Source: Taxillus chinensis
Lineage: Eukaryota; Streptophyta; Magnoliopsida; Santalales; Loranthaceae
Length of the DNA stretch: 64,000 bases
Assembly (NCBI GenBank): GCA_023512835.1
Contig: CM042086.1
Coordinates: 10,603,559 to 10,667,558, forward strand
Direction: 5' to 3'
Below the pieces are notes generated by a model. It saw only the letters and a program-made list of their open reading frames with translations. It ran no database searches and was not told the DNA's origin. The position numbers and the translations under genes are program-made. Below are positions 25,665 to 37,558 of the stretch, piece by piece. How positions within the stretch are numbered: position 1 is the first letter of the stretch; every line of letters begins with the position of its first letter.

Positions 25665-26760
25665 TCAACGATTTATCTGAAAACAAATTCCAAGGATAAA
25701 TGAATTGAAGCCAAAATAAATAGTCTTTATCGATTAGGAAAAGATAAAACATGTGTCACATCAACCCATTTTTAGTTTCATTCACTTCTCACTTCAGAGT
25801 TCATATAGGCAATCATACTCATCAATAGCACTTCAATGGTTTTGAGGCAATGATAAGAATCTTTGACAAAATGATAAACAAAACATTGGAGCATAAGAGG
25901 GTGTTGGGGAAGAAGAATCTGGGACTGGTATATAAACACAAATAAGCATTAATATACTAGTCGTAAAGAAAAATAAGCTCCCAATACTTTTAGGGTTTTT
26001 AAAACAGATGTAGATAAACAAACTAGAGCACATGCTTGGTTCTTAGTGTTTGGTTTCTAGGTGTCAAGTGTGTCTTTTAGCCCAAAATACACATATCGTA
26101 TAGGAATGGTGGGTCAAATACTTTAATTGTCCAAGTGTCTACACATATAGGGATCTATATCTATACAATGGAAAGCACGTTCATGCCAATAAAAAAAAAA
26201 AACAGACGTTAGAAAACCTAGGAAAACAAAGCAGGGAGGGGACAACATAATTCCTTGAGACAGATTATTAAAACCCAGGAAGACTAACTTCCTAAATCCC
26301 AAACACATCAGAAGAGGATGTTCAATGCTAAAAAAAATAAAACCTTAAAAACACATCGGAAGAGGATGATCGACTGAAACTCAAAACTAGAGAAATCTAC
26401 ATGAATTCGAAAAGGCATTAATGACAAGTATCGGAACGCGCCTTAAAACACATGAAGGCTCTCAATTTAGAAACGATGGACAGATTAGATATTAGCTTAG
26501 CTTCTCGAGAACATGGAGCCATATACATTCAAATTGTAAAGATGAAAACGAAGTAGAACGTACCTACTGTGATTTGTTCCTGCGTGCTTCGGTTGGGCTT
26601 GGGGCGAAGAAGCTAGGCTTTTGCGATAGACTATAAAATATGAATGGCCGCCGGTCGAGACTTTCTTTTCGTTCAGCTTTAAATAAATAAAACGTCGAAC
26701 GACGAAAAATAAAAACTGCGGCTTCCACAGCAAACCATGTTATTTTTAATAAATATAAGT
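25665..26760 (-). promoter_or_regulatory. 5' UTR exon, leader intron and promoter region of ankyrin gene
   Basis: The start exon begins at about 25676, after TTTTCAG, 12 nt before the ATG. A likely donor (G followed by GTACGT) at 26563-26558 would end an upstream non-coding exon lying within about 26564-26730, a locally GC-richer patch. No convincing TATA box could be fixed. This is inference from splice signals and composition. Confidence 0.4.
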
Positions 26761-27079
26761 GGAATAATATAATAATATCATAAAATTTAACAAAAATAAT
26801 AACATATAATTTTTAGGCATAAACTCGTGCATACTTTGAACACTATAATCGAAATTATCAAATATTTTTTAAAATTATGTATTCCTAATTAAATATTAAC
26901 CACACATATATCTATAAAGTATCCTTAAAATACCTATTTTAATTAAAACTTTAATAAATTATGGCATTTGTTCCGCTAATTTTTCAAATTACTCTCAAAA
27001 GATAATAAGGTACATATATGATTTACTTATACGAGATCCTTTTACATATATACTGTGTCAAACCATGTCACATTAACTT

Positions 27080-27670
27080 TTTAGCTAAACGTGTATTTAA
27101 TGATATTTTATGGTTATATACTATTAATATTTAATCACGTATGCATGATTTATAAAAAATATTTGATAATTCTAATGCTAGTACTCTTATATTCACTAAA
27201 TCATAAATTATAGCAACTTCGGGGCTCTTCAACAGTAATATATATATATATATATATATAACTTTTTCAACTATAATATTTATTCATTTTTTATCTTTAT
27301 TTTGATTTAAATTATATATATTATTTAAATTTTTGAACCTCTCCTTATTAATACGTGTAAATATGTTAAAAAGCAATAAAAAAATATTGTAATATTAAAT
27401 AAAAAATGACTTTATAACTCTTGATATATAAAGTAAATTTTATATTCACTGCATTAAAATATAATTAATATGACATTATTTGTCTTTCTATTTGTAAATG
27501 ATATTTCCAAAATCTCACCAAGGTTCACAATAGGTTTACCAATTGTATAATATAAAGGGGATGATTCTTGTTATATTAAATCAATTTTCACTTTTTTATA
27601 ACTAATGAAAGAAATTGTCAGTTTCTTAAATAAATAACAATACATTAGTTCTTTGATTGGTGATGTTATT
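27080..27670 (+). repeat. dispersed repeat block C, copy 2
   Basis: Same-orientation partner of 4820-5405. It contains a (TA)n tract at about 27236-27260 that copy 1 lacks. It lies between the ankyrin gene's 5' end and block A copy 2. Only AT-rich DNA separates it from the ankyrin promoter region. Confidence 0.65.
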
Positions 27671-27794
27671 CCCCCGAGAAAGAATTCAAAATCAGGATGG
27701 TGACTTCCCCCTCAATCAAGGCCCCGCTATTGAATTTGCCTAGGGCCATAGATGATCTAATATTGTTAGGGATGTTTTGGGCACACATTTAGTT

Positions 27795-28325
27795 ATAAAC
27801 TAAAAGTGTGGCACAAAACAAAATGTGACAAGAAATCGAGCTATACACAAAACTGTCGAGCCAATGGGGCACTTAAGGCTATGTTTGGTCTTATTTTAAA
27901 TTTTTTGTTTTTAAAAATTATTTTAAAAAAATTATATTTGAAAACCGTTTTATTTGGTGATAATGACGAGTTAAAAATTAATAATTTCAATGAAATATTA
28001 AAAAATTTGTTGAATCTATTATTTGGTGATATACGTGAATAATACGAAATTTATTGCGAATATTCTTATTTCTTACTCATAGCAAAAATATTTATATTTA
28101 CATATTAAATTATTATTATTTTTCAGAATTTATAATCAACATAAGATTTAAATTTAAATGCGATTGTCAAAATTATAAATTAAAACATACATATAAGCGC
28201 AGGTTTCACTTGTCGGGCACTTGACAGGCCTTACCCCCATTTGCAACATAATTTATTAAATTACAGCCATGCAAGCTGTCATTTTGCAAACCACTCCAAA
28301 CGAAGTACATTTTAATTCTCTTAAA
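27795..28325 (+). repeat. dispersed repeat block A, copy 2
   Basis: Partner of 2885-3735, with the same three sub-blocks closer together because copy 1 has extra AT-rich sequence between them. The shared end reads CACTCCAAACNAAGTACATT. Here A follows C directly, whereas on the left side the order is A, B, C. Confidence 0.7.
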
Positions 28326-31300
28326 CTGTTTTCTTCATGTGGCCTGTCCACACAAAGTTTATATGTCAAATCCGGCAAAATCATAAAATCATATATTTAA
28401 ATTCATCCAATTAAGTAACTGTGTTGAATCCTGGATGAATTATTCGTTGTTGCACTTGGTCATTGTTTCCTAATGGACAAAATTATCTTTTGAGGGCGTT
28501 ATTTGTAACTTGTAAGCCTCACCTCATCTAATAATTTTTTCCCTAATTAATTCCATTTTTATATAGTTTGAATCCTATACCCGTCATTTATTTAAACCAA
28601 TTATCGTATTTTTATTTTTATTATGTCCATAAATTAACCTACAGGAAAAATATCTATAAAATTAATCATTCACCGTGAGTATCCAAGGTGCCCCAGATGA
28701 TCATTCAATGGTTGTTTACATTATGAAATTGCACGTCACGTAAGTGTTTCGAGCACCCAACTCTTGTTTATGAAATTGCCACAAAAGTCATTCCCGCACC
28801 CAACTAATTATATCATTGGCAGGTTCACTCACTTAATGAGAGGCGTTACCACTTCTCAAGTTTCAATTTTCTTTTTTTGACCCCTCCTACGCATTAATGT
28901 ACATATGCATGTAGATGAGCAACTTTGTCAGCATTAATGGCCCGTGAGCTTTCCTACTTGTCCCACCAGATATTTGCCTACTCCCATTTCTTATGTGGAA
29001 AGAAACACAGAGGCGGGCATTTGTACGTGGCTTATCCAACCTGCCGACTATTGAGCACAGCAGTGACACCACATGCATACTTTGATCACCGGAAAATTGG
29101 ATTCCAAACCTCCATCATTGAAAGTCAGGGAACGGTGGACTCATATTATTTTTTAAAATATTTTTAAAAAAAATTATGAATGTAAATAAATTCATAAATA
29201 ATTTTAAATTCATCATATATATATATATATCACTTAATTATATGTCATAATATATTACAGTACTTGAAAAACTCTACGTCTGCATGGGGCATTTTCAGAT
29301 TTCAATTTAATAATTTTAGTTTTTAAGCCCCCGTGAGTGATTTATTTTTCTAGCTTATTCGTTGTTTATTTTTAAGATAAGTTTTTTTTATATAAATTTA
29401 AATAGCTATCATGTGTGTCGGGATACTTTTTTGAACTGTTTTTTTTTTCTTCGTACATTTGAGAAAAATCAACATGTTTCGTGCGCGCCCACTTACATTT
29501 GACATTTTTTTCCCCCATCCACACCCACAATTCAAACGAACGCATTTATGATCCTTCCTATGAAAGCGATTTGGTGATGGAAATGGGATCAATGATTATC
29601 TTCAAACCTTGGATTGATTTTCGACTGTTTTTAATTTTATAAACAAAAACACCGATCGAGTTTAATATCCATGCTCAAAAAGTTTGACTTTAGCGAACTT
29701 GATTCTAATAATGTGTAAATCTATAGTCAACCTTTACGTAATAGGTAGGAATGTATGGGATGGTAATTTCTTAGATGCGTTTATGGTGTGACAATTGAAT
29801 TGTCATTGTTCCATCTCCATAAATCTATGGTGACGTAAATAAAATTAAATGAACGCAGAGATTTTAACAGAGGTTCAAAAATGTGTTCGCAGCTATGCAG
29901 ACCAATCTCCCATTAATAAAATAATAGCAAGCATGGGATGATGTCCCAGACAAGGCATGATGATATGTTTGTAATGGAAGAAAGGAAAGCATTAATTTGG
30001 TGTTGTTATATTATTTTAAAATTTTATTTTTTAATAAAATTAATATTTTAAAAAATAGTCAAAAACAATGTTGAGGTTATTATTTAATCTGATTAAAAGT
30101 CATTGCTAAATTTTATAACAATATTATTTCTTTAAATTAAAATTTAAGTAAAATATAATAAAGTTACTATAAAGTATAAATGCTCAAGCAAAAACATTAA
30201 TTTACATATACAAAGGAAACATAATGATCATTCCAAAATATTTGTCGGGATATTACATTTTATGTCAGTCACATGAATTATAGTTAAGAGTATTACGATA
30301 GTTTCTTCACATGAATTGGGTCTCACCAAGTCACCGAAGAATCAAATAGTGACACATTGGGTATACAAGAAAAGGTCCTGGCTAATATAAATCATTTCTC
30401 TATCATTATTTAATGTAATTATTTAATTTAATATTTTATCAAATATTTGATAAAATTAAAATGTGTGTGCGGTGCAGACGCCGAGCCACTGCACGGCTCT
30501 TTTGGGTTCATACCAACGACAAACAAACGCAGGGACCGAAGCAAAGTGGGCTCCACTCCTCAACGTTCAATTTTTGTTTTAAAATAAAAAAAAACGGCCG
30601 CGAAAGTCCCCGATTTCACACGCTTACCACGATCGCCATACCACCATTATTTCCCGGCACGATTTAGACACGTGTACGGCTCACAATTCCGGTTTGCGGG
30701 CCCAATGAAGAAACCTATGCAAGACAAAGACAGAGCACGTTACTCCCAACGGTCGATTTCTCCGCCACGTTGGACGTGGGGACGTTGTTCCAGGTGATGC
30801 AGCTGTAGTCTGTTTGACACTCTGTCGTCGCATTGGTTTTGACTTTTGATTTTAGTGTAATATGAGAGTACGAATAAATCTACAAATTGTTGTTTTTTCA
30901 CTACTCGTTTTTTTTAAAATCTTATTTTATTATAAGAAACTTTTTATATGTAGTTTCTGTCTTACAGTTTTTTACATTTTTATTAAAATAATATTATTTT
31001 AACAAAAAAACAAGAAACTGCTATGCGTCACTTATTAATTCATAAAATTAGTATACCCATGATAGAAATGTATCAATTACTAATTCATAAGATTCAACGT
31101 GGGATTATTTTTTGAGTATAAGTTATTTGAAAAACACTTTTTACTTTTTATTTATTTTCTTTTCACATTGAAAAAATATATTAAATCATTTTATTTAATT
31201 TCTATTCACGTTGAAAAGGGGAACCTTGACAAAATTAAGCATAAAAATATTTCATGTTTAAAGACATGGTTAAACAAATATTTAAAAAAACAATTACACG

Positions 31301-31420
31301 AAAAAACAAAAATATGCGGCGAGGAAATGTTCCATTCTTCCCAGTACGCACGTGGGCCCTACCAGTCCCACCGTTAGCTCCACTAACTCCACCGTTTTCT
31401 CCCCTGCTCTCCCTTTGCCA
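28326..31420. other. intergenic DNA upstream of the glucanase gene
   Basis: AT-rich spacer with short GC-richer patches (about 28880-29130, 30460-30830). The frames in those patches resemble no protein family. The last few hundred bases should hold the glucanase promoter. Confidence 0.4.
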
Positions 31421-31425
31421 TGGCC

Positions 31426-31432
31426 TATAAAA
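31426..31432 (+). promoter_or_regulatory. TATA box of the glucanase gene
   Basis: TATAAAA lies 151 bp upstream of the ATG in a locally C-rich context. It is a good plant TATA match placed for a 5' UTR of about 120 nt. Confidence 0.6.
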
Positions 31433-31493
31433 CCTACCAAAAATGTCCCAGAAATAGAGAACTTGTTTTATAGATTTGCAAACACACGCTCTG

Positions 31494-31501
31494 CTTCTTC
31501 T

Positions 31502-31536
<35 letters not shown>

Positions 31537-31555
31537 TTCTTCTTTTTCTTTTCTC
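31494..31555 (+). repeat. (CTT)n tract in glucanase 5' UTR
   Basis: A CTT/TTC trinucleotide run with few interruptions lies between the TATA box and the ATG, so it should be in the 5' UTR. CT-rich leaders are common in plants. The run is probably length-variable. Confidence 0.7.
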
Positions 31556-31582
31556 AGAAACACACACACAGTAACCCATCAA

Positions 31583-33280
31583 ATGGAGACATTCTTCCAC
31601 ATTTCTTGCCTTATCCTGCTTCTCTCAATCGTCATCCCCTGTATCTCTGCAGGTAATTGATTTCATACCAATTCTACCACACGCAATTACGTCTCTCTCC
31701 TCCTTTGTGTCATTTGTTTCCTTTGGGATACCCCGATCTCTTAAACTGTTTTCTTTTTGTTTTGTTTTGGTCCATTTGACACATTAATTTGCAGATGGGG
31801 GTGTGATCGGAGTTAACTACGGCCGAATCTCAAACGAGCTTCCTCCGCCGGATAAAGTGGTGGCCCTCCTCAAGACCCAAAAGATCAACCGCGTGAAGCT
31901 TTACGACACTGACTCCACCGTCCTCAAAGCCCTCAGTGACTCCAACATCACTGTCGTGGTTTCCCTCCCCAACGAGCACCTCTCCGCCGCCGCCGCCGGC
32001 CAGGCCTTCACAGACGCCTTCATCCAAAACAACATCTCCGCCCACCTCCCCTCCACCAAAATCTCCGCCATCGCCGTCGGCAACGAGGTCTTCGTCGACC
32101 CCAAAGGCACCACCAAGTACCTCGTACAGGCCATGAACAACGTGCAAGCCTCCCTCGTGAAATATGGCCTCACCTCCATCAAAATCTCATCCCCTATAGC
32201 CCTCAGTGCCCTCCAAACCTCCTACCCGGCATCCACCGGGTCCTTCCAATCCAATCTCACCCAATCCGTCATCAAGCCGTTTCTCGACATCCTCCGCAGA
32301 ACCGGGTCTTATTTGATGGTCAACGTCTACCCGTTTTTCGCGTACACCGCCAACTCGGCGGACATTTCCTTGGACTACGCGCTGTTTAAGACCAACCCCG
32401 GCGTGGTCGACCCCAACAGCGGCTTGAAATACACGAGCCTCCTCGAGGCCCAACTCGACGCCGTTTACGCAGCCATGTCGGCCCTCGGATACAACGACAT
32501 CAAGATCGTGATCGCCGAGACAGGCTGGCCCTCGAAGGGAGACTCCAACGAGGTCGGAGCCGGAACGGCCAACGCAGCCGCGTATAACGGAAACCTCGTC
32601 AAGCGTGCCCTCACCGGGAACGGCACGCCGATGAAGCCCAACGAAACCCTCGACGTGTACTTGTTCGCACTCTTTAATGAGAACCAAAAACCGGGCCCCA
32701 CCTCCGAGAGGAACTACGGTCTCTTCTATCCGAACGAGGCTAAGGTCTACGACGTGCCATTGACGATCGAGGCGATCAGGTCCTCCTCCTCCTCTTCGGA
32801 CGCGGTCAACAACGGCAGCAAGGCGCAGGTTCCGGTGGCTGCGGCACCTGCGGCTGCTCCGGCGTCGTCGAGCGCGGCCGGGCAGACTTGGTGCGTGGCC
32901 AGCCAACACGCCGAGGAGGGGAAGCTGCAGGCGGCGCTGGACTACGCGTGCGGGCTGGGTAAGGCTAAGTGCGATCAGATCCAGGAGGGTGCCACGTGTT
33001 TCCAGCCGAACACGGTGTTGGCGCATGCTTCGTATGCCTTCAACAGTTACTACCAGCTCAACAAACGTGCGGCCGGCACATGCGATTTTGGCGGCGCTGG
33101 CTATGTTGTAACTCAGGCACCTCGTACGTATTATTCTGTTCCACATGTTTTATTTGTTTGTTGATTATCGGATAAATTAAATTGTTTATTTACTTTGTTG
33201 CTTCTATACATCTAACAACAATGGCTTTATTTATTTATTTTGCAGGTTATGGGTCGTGCGAGTACCCGACCGGCTATTGA
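31583..33280 (+). CDS. glucan endo-1,3-beta-glucosidase, GH17 with C-terminal X8 (CBM43) domain
   Basis: It should hydrolyse internal beta-1,3-glucan (callose) bonds in the cell wall or at plasmodesmata. Exons 31583-31652, 31795-33123 and 33246-33280 give 477 aa. The first intron interrupts the signal peptide (METFFHISCLILLLSIVIPC) end, as is usual in this family. The GH17 domain spans about 27-345; it starts VIGVNYGR, the expected acid/base Glu is in AVGNEVF (E121), and the nucleophile Glu is in AETGWPSKG (E265). An Ala/Pro/Ser linker follows (about 350-385), then an X8 domain from WCVAS (389) with six Cys, the last encoded by exon 3 (YGSCEYPTGY). X8 binds beta-1,3-glucan. No hydrophobic GPI-anchor tail is present, so a secreted wall form is likely. 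GC-rich codon use contrasts with its AT-rich surroundings. Confidence 0.95.
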
Positions 33281-33602
33281 AGCTGCTTGATATATATTTC
33301 TTTCGCAGCTGTTGGGGTTGGGTTTTAGGTTAGGCGATTGAGTATTCATTTGCTTTGCTGTCTTTTCTGGGTTTATTGGACATTTATTTTAGTTTCATTG
33401 GTATAGATAATAAATTTAGTACTGTACGTAGTTTTATTATTTTATATGGGATTTACACATTTAGTTGAGAACTGTGAGACATGGTGGTTGAGACTTGAGA
33501 CCGACCTGTTGTGAGTGGTGGTTATTATCGATCTGTGACTTGATGGCCATCTGGTTGGTTCCAGGTCTCTGTCGATTATTGGTATTTAGTTGGTATCCAC
33601 AG

Positions 33603-34310
33603 AGATTTTTCTTGCGAATTTTCCGTTTTAATCTTTATTATATAATAAAAAAAATAGCAAAACAATACGTACGTATGGTCTGCGTAGCGAAAAATACAAC
33701 CTGAATTATGGTCGGTCCCCAACTCTCTCCAATTTGTTAAAATTTTAAGAATTTACGAAATTATAATTATAATGGATGTATCCATTTTATATTTCATCAT
33801 ATTACATATACATAGGACGATTTTCAAAACCAATCCCGAACTCTCATCTCATTGGGCCACCCTATTTTGCCAACTAAACAATGCGTGTCGGCGACTAAAT
33901 TTGATTAATTCTTGCTTGTGGCACTTGACTTGTAGGCCGTAGCTGTTGGTTGGACCTTTTGCTTTCATTGTTGATTTCGTTTCGTCTTTTTTAATAACTA
34001 AAAACTCCCAATTATGCCAACCTGACCCGACCCGACCCATATGATTGATTTTATTTTTTTTTCAGTTTAGTTTTATAATGTTACCTGGGCAATCGTCACA
34101 ATGATCACGTCGCGTCGAATTAGTAGTCTTAAGATTAGAAGAACACGATCTTAATTATATGTATACACGTGATTCAGGGTAAGGTTTCTTTTGAAAGAGA
34201 GCATTTATCTGATTTTACATTTTTATTTATTATATACCAATCCCATCACAAATATTGTCACCAGCTGACTATAGTATTATACCAAGTCATTTCTCACTCT
34301 TCACGCGAGC
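33603..34310 (+). repeat. dispersed repeat block B, copy 2
   Basis: Begins about 320 bp after the glucanase stop and is almost identical to 3950-4415 over its first 470 bp. Its second part (34073-34310) continues with the central segment shared with 39920-40170 (GTTACCTGGGCAATCGT and TATTGTCACCAGCTGA), and it lacks the ACATTTAGACATGG end piece. The three copies therefore form a mosaic. Confidence 0.8.
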
Positions 34311-34904
34311 ACATCGGATCGGAAAAAAAATGTGTGCCAAAATAGTATTTGTCTTATTACGAAAAATAATAAGTTACCTCAAACTGGCACAATGTATCTG
34401 TTTTATATTTTAATGATTCTCGAAAATATTTTTATATTTTAACATAAATTAAATATTTGTATTCATATTTCAATATTAATATTTAAATATTATTAAAAAA
34501 AATTAGAAACTATTTTCTTAATTGTCATGAGATTAAAAATAATTATTGGATGTATATAATATTTTAAAGGGGTACGAGAATAAGGTATCACTCTCGGATA
34601 ATCGGATCATCACCTTCTCTCTCTCTGTTTGTCCTTTTGTCAGTATATTTTATTTTTTCTTTTTTGTCATGACAGTAATTTTATTTTATACAATTAAAAC
34701 GTGTAGTAAAAAAATAAAAAATAAAAAAGTAAAAGACCAATTTCTGCTCTCTCTCCGTGGACTGTAGCGCCTACCTTGTTCCGTTGTCTCTCTATTTGTG
34801 GCGTAGTACCGGAAGCTCCGTGACAGTGTGCGTGCTGTCGCTGTCTGTCATCTCTAGACCTTTTGTCTACCGCTGTTTCGACTCGACTCTCTTTTTGAAC
34901 GAGG
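34311..34904. other. AT-rich spacer and leader of the OXS3-like copy
   Basis: AT-rich up to about 34735, then a CT/GC-richer stretch that was probably the 5' UTR of the OXS3-like gene. No separate gene was seen. Confidence 0.45.
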
Positions 34905-37286
34905 ATGTCGATTGCTCTGGAGAGTAACCGCAATCGGATGGAGCAACAGCCGAGTTTTAGCGCCGGCATGTCTCGTGTTTCGATCTCTGACGCGACGGAG
35001 ACGGCAGCGATCGCAGCCTGCAATTTGGGTTTTCCGGCCATAGGGGAGGCGGCGAAGGCCGTGAGGGGCCAGGAACACGAAGGTTCGGATTCGAGCAGCT
35101 CGTCTTCGATCGGGAGGAACAGCGATGCTTCCGGGGCGGCTTCATTGGACAGCGGCGAGACTAAGGTGCAGAGCCCGTACAAAGCACCGTTGGAAACCAT
35201 GGATGCGCTGGTGGAGGTTTTGCCCATCAAGTAAGCTTCCGTTGGTATATTTGGATACTTTGTTTTCTCGCGATTCGTTGATTCGGAGGCATCAGGAAAA
35301 GGTCTGCTTCCTGGGACACAATACCATTGATGAAGAGGGACCTTGATTCTGGGCTTTCAATATTAGTGAAGTCATTTGGAAAAGGATTAAAGGAATTAAA
35401 AGTATGTGCATTTATGCAGGCCTGCATATCAGTGAACTCATTTATAGTTATCCTATAGTGTCAATAAATGCATAAAATGCATGAATAATACAATAGGATA
35501 GAGAATGGCACAGAATATATGGACCATGGGAGTTTTTGATTTCCAAGCTGAAATATGATTCAAAATCAAGTTTTATAAAATCATATTTTAGTCCTAAAAT
35601 TAAGTTTTATTTTAGGTGTATGTTTGGTTTTCATGGCAAAAAGTCATGTTTCTTTTATTTTGAAATGATTAAAACTATGGTTTGACAAAATGCAGCCCTT
35701 ACCCAATATTTGCAATAGAAAGTTTTGCAATTTAAAACATGATTTTGAAGAAGAAAAAAGTCAACCCAAGCATATAAGACCATGGTTTGGAGGCGAAATC
35801 AAACACCCACTCTATAACTAATGGCCTAAATGATTTTTCATCGTATAGAATGAGTAAAACCATGTGACCAATTTACCAACATAACAGCATTTGGCCAGAC
35901 ATTTAGAACACAAGAGACAGGACGATTTCAATGTTGGAAGTGCTTGGTGACCATGGGGAATATGATGAGAACTCAGAATAGACGGCAATAAATTGTGTAG
36001 ATAGTGCAGCCCAAAATAAACTTTCACACATTAGTCCATAAACCCAACAAAAATGGTGCAGGCAAAATGATATTCAGAAAATGGGTTCTTGGTTTTAATT
36101 TTACATTTTGGAGGAAAGGTATGGGCTCAATCTTAGGCTTATAGGTGCATGACATGTTAGAGCAACTCCATTAGGTTTAGCTAAATTTATATTTAGCTTG
36201 GTATATATGACTTTAGCTAAGATCATCCCCAACAACACCTTTTGTTTTTTTGCTTATTTCTGTTTTTTCAAATTATTCTTCCAACACCCAACATCCAGAA
36301 TGAGGGTTTCGAGCGAGTTTGGAGTAAGTAATGATGTGACACAACAATAATTTTATGTATATTTATTTAAAATTATAGTTGAAATTAAATTTATCTAATG
36401 TTATAGCTAAGTTATTAGAAAGAATGTTTTAGTCAAATTTAATTTTTTCTATGGATATAGATAAACTATTGAAGTTGCTCTTAAATATCTTTAACAACAT
36501 ATTGGATGTTAGTGGAGGCATTTAGGTGTATGCTCTGAATGTGGATTTGGCTATTAATTTACGAGTTAGGTATTCTTTGTTTTGCGGCTATTTAATGAAA
36601 GAAAAACTCTACTTGCAAGCGCAATGACACATGCGCAATGGAGTAATATCAATTGTAATATCCCTAAATGTAAGACATCACGGGCACAAGATATCAATCA
36701 TTTGTAAAATCATGTCCAGATTAAACCACATTTTGTCTCCGTCTCTTGTTCTATTACTTTTGTCTTTTTTTGATTCTCCCTTATTTTTTAAAGTTTGGAT
36801 TCTCTACTATACAACATTCTTGTTGTACTTCTAAAACTATGTGGTTTTGAATTAAAAGAAAGTACCAATATAGCATAATTTTGAGGTAAAATATTCTAAA
36901 ACTACATAGTTTTATAGTGCAGCGGAGGGTCCTGATTCTATTTCGTATGCAATGTCTTTATATGGCTGGTTTCAGTAGGGCCATATCCATGTTCTATGTT
37001 CTATGGTGGCAAATCAAAGTCCTTTACCAGCCTAACAGATGTTTCATCTTCTTCCTCCATCCAAGAGCTTAGTAAATCAGAGAATGCCTACAGTAGAAAA
37101 CGCAGAAGCTTAATCACACATGGTTATTTGTGGGGAAAAAACTACAATTACCTACTAAGAAGTAACATCGGCAGAATTTTGAAGAAAGATGCCAACTCCA
37201 GTTGAAGTACATTGGCTCTTGCAGCAACTATAAGCATCTCAACAGGGAATAGTGACAGTGAGAACTCCAACTTGAGCTCATTGTAA
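34905..37286 (+). pseudogene. OXIDATIVE STRESS 3 (OXS3)-like gene, disrupted in exon 2
   Basis: OXS3 proteins are small nuclear, stress-tolerance proteins of plants. Exon 1 (34905-35230) is open and carries the family's GSDSSSSSSIGRNSD block and the APLETMDALVEVLPI end before donor GTAAGC. Exon 2 starts at 36976 after TTTCAG and begins RAISMFY. A 7-bp tandem duplication (TTCTATG at 36992-36998 and 36999-37005) then shifts the frame. Beyond it the family sequence resumes (GGKSKSFTSLTDVSSSSS, KRRSLI, LRSNIGRI). A TGA at 37203-37205 stands where the family has Arg before STLALAAT, and a TAA at 37284 interrupts the Ser/Pro-rich tail. The spliced frame would end early in exon 2. If transcribed, only an N-terminal product of about 110-130 residues could be made. 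Confidence 0.75.
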
Positions 37287-37329
37287 CCTCCCCAGTGTCT
37301 CCCCCCTATGCTAGACAAATTGCATGAAA

Positions 37330-37349
37330 GGGGGGGGGGGGGGGGGGGG
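37330..37349 (+). repeat. G homopolymer, 20 bases
   Basis: Twenty consecutive G between the OXS3-like and hnRNP-like remnants. Such runs slip readily in replication and sequencing, so the exact length is uncertain. Confidence 0.8.
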
Positions 37350-37558
37350 TTAGATGGGTATGTGTATGACTTTTCAAAATAACCATAGACATTGCTTCAT
37401 ACAGGGCTAGCTGTTTTCATTTAAGAGATTGATTCACGTATCTCATATTAAAATTACTTTTTCCTTGTTGGATTCGATTTGTAGCATGGGGGATTTTATT
37501 TAGCTGTATTTCTTATGCTTTGGGTGGTTGCATTCTAATTTTCAATTATGTCATACAG

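Noticed and set aside
31830..32147. Further frames inside the glucanase exon on both strands
   Set aside because: They are shadows of the GC-rich coding exon; low-complexity Gly/Val or Pro/Ser strings.
32187..33146. 319-codon open frame antisense to the glucanase
   Set aside because: Its Arg/Val/Gly-rich composition is that expected from the complement of a GC-rich exon. No family resemblance and no promoter; the sense strand has a complete GH17-X8 gene.
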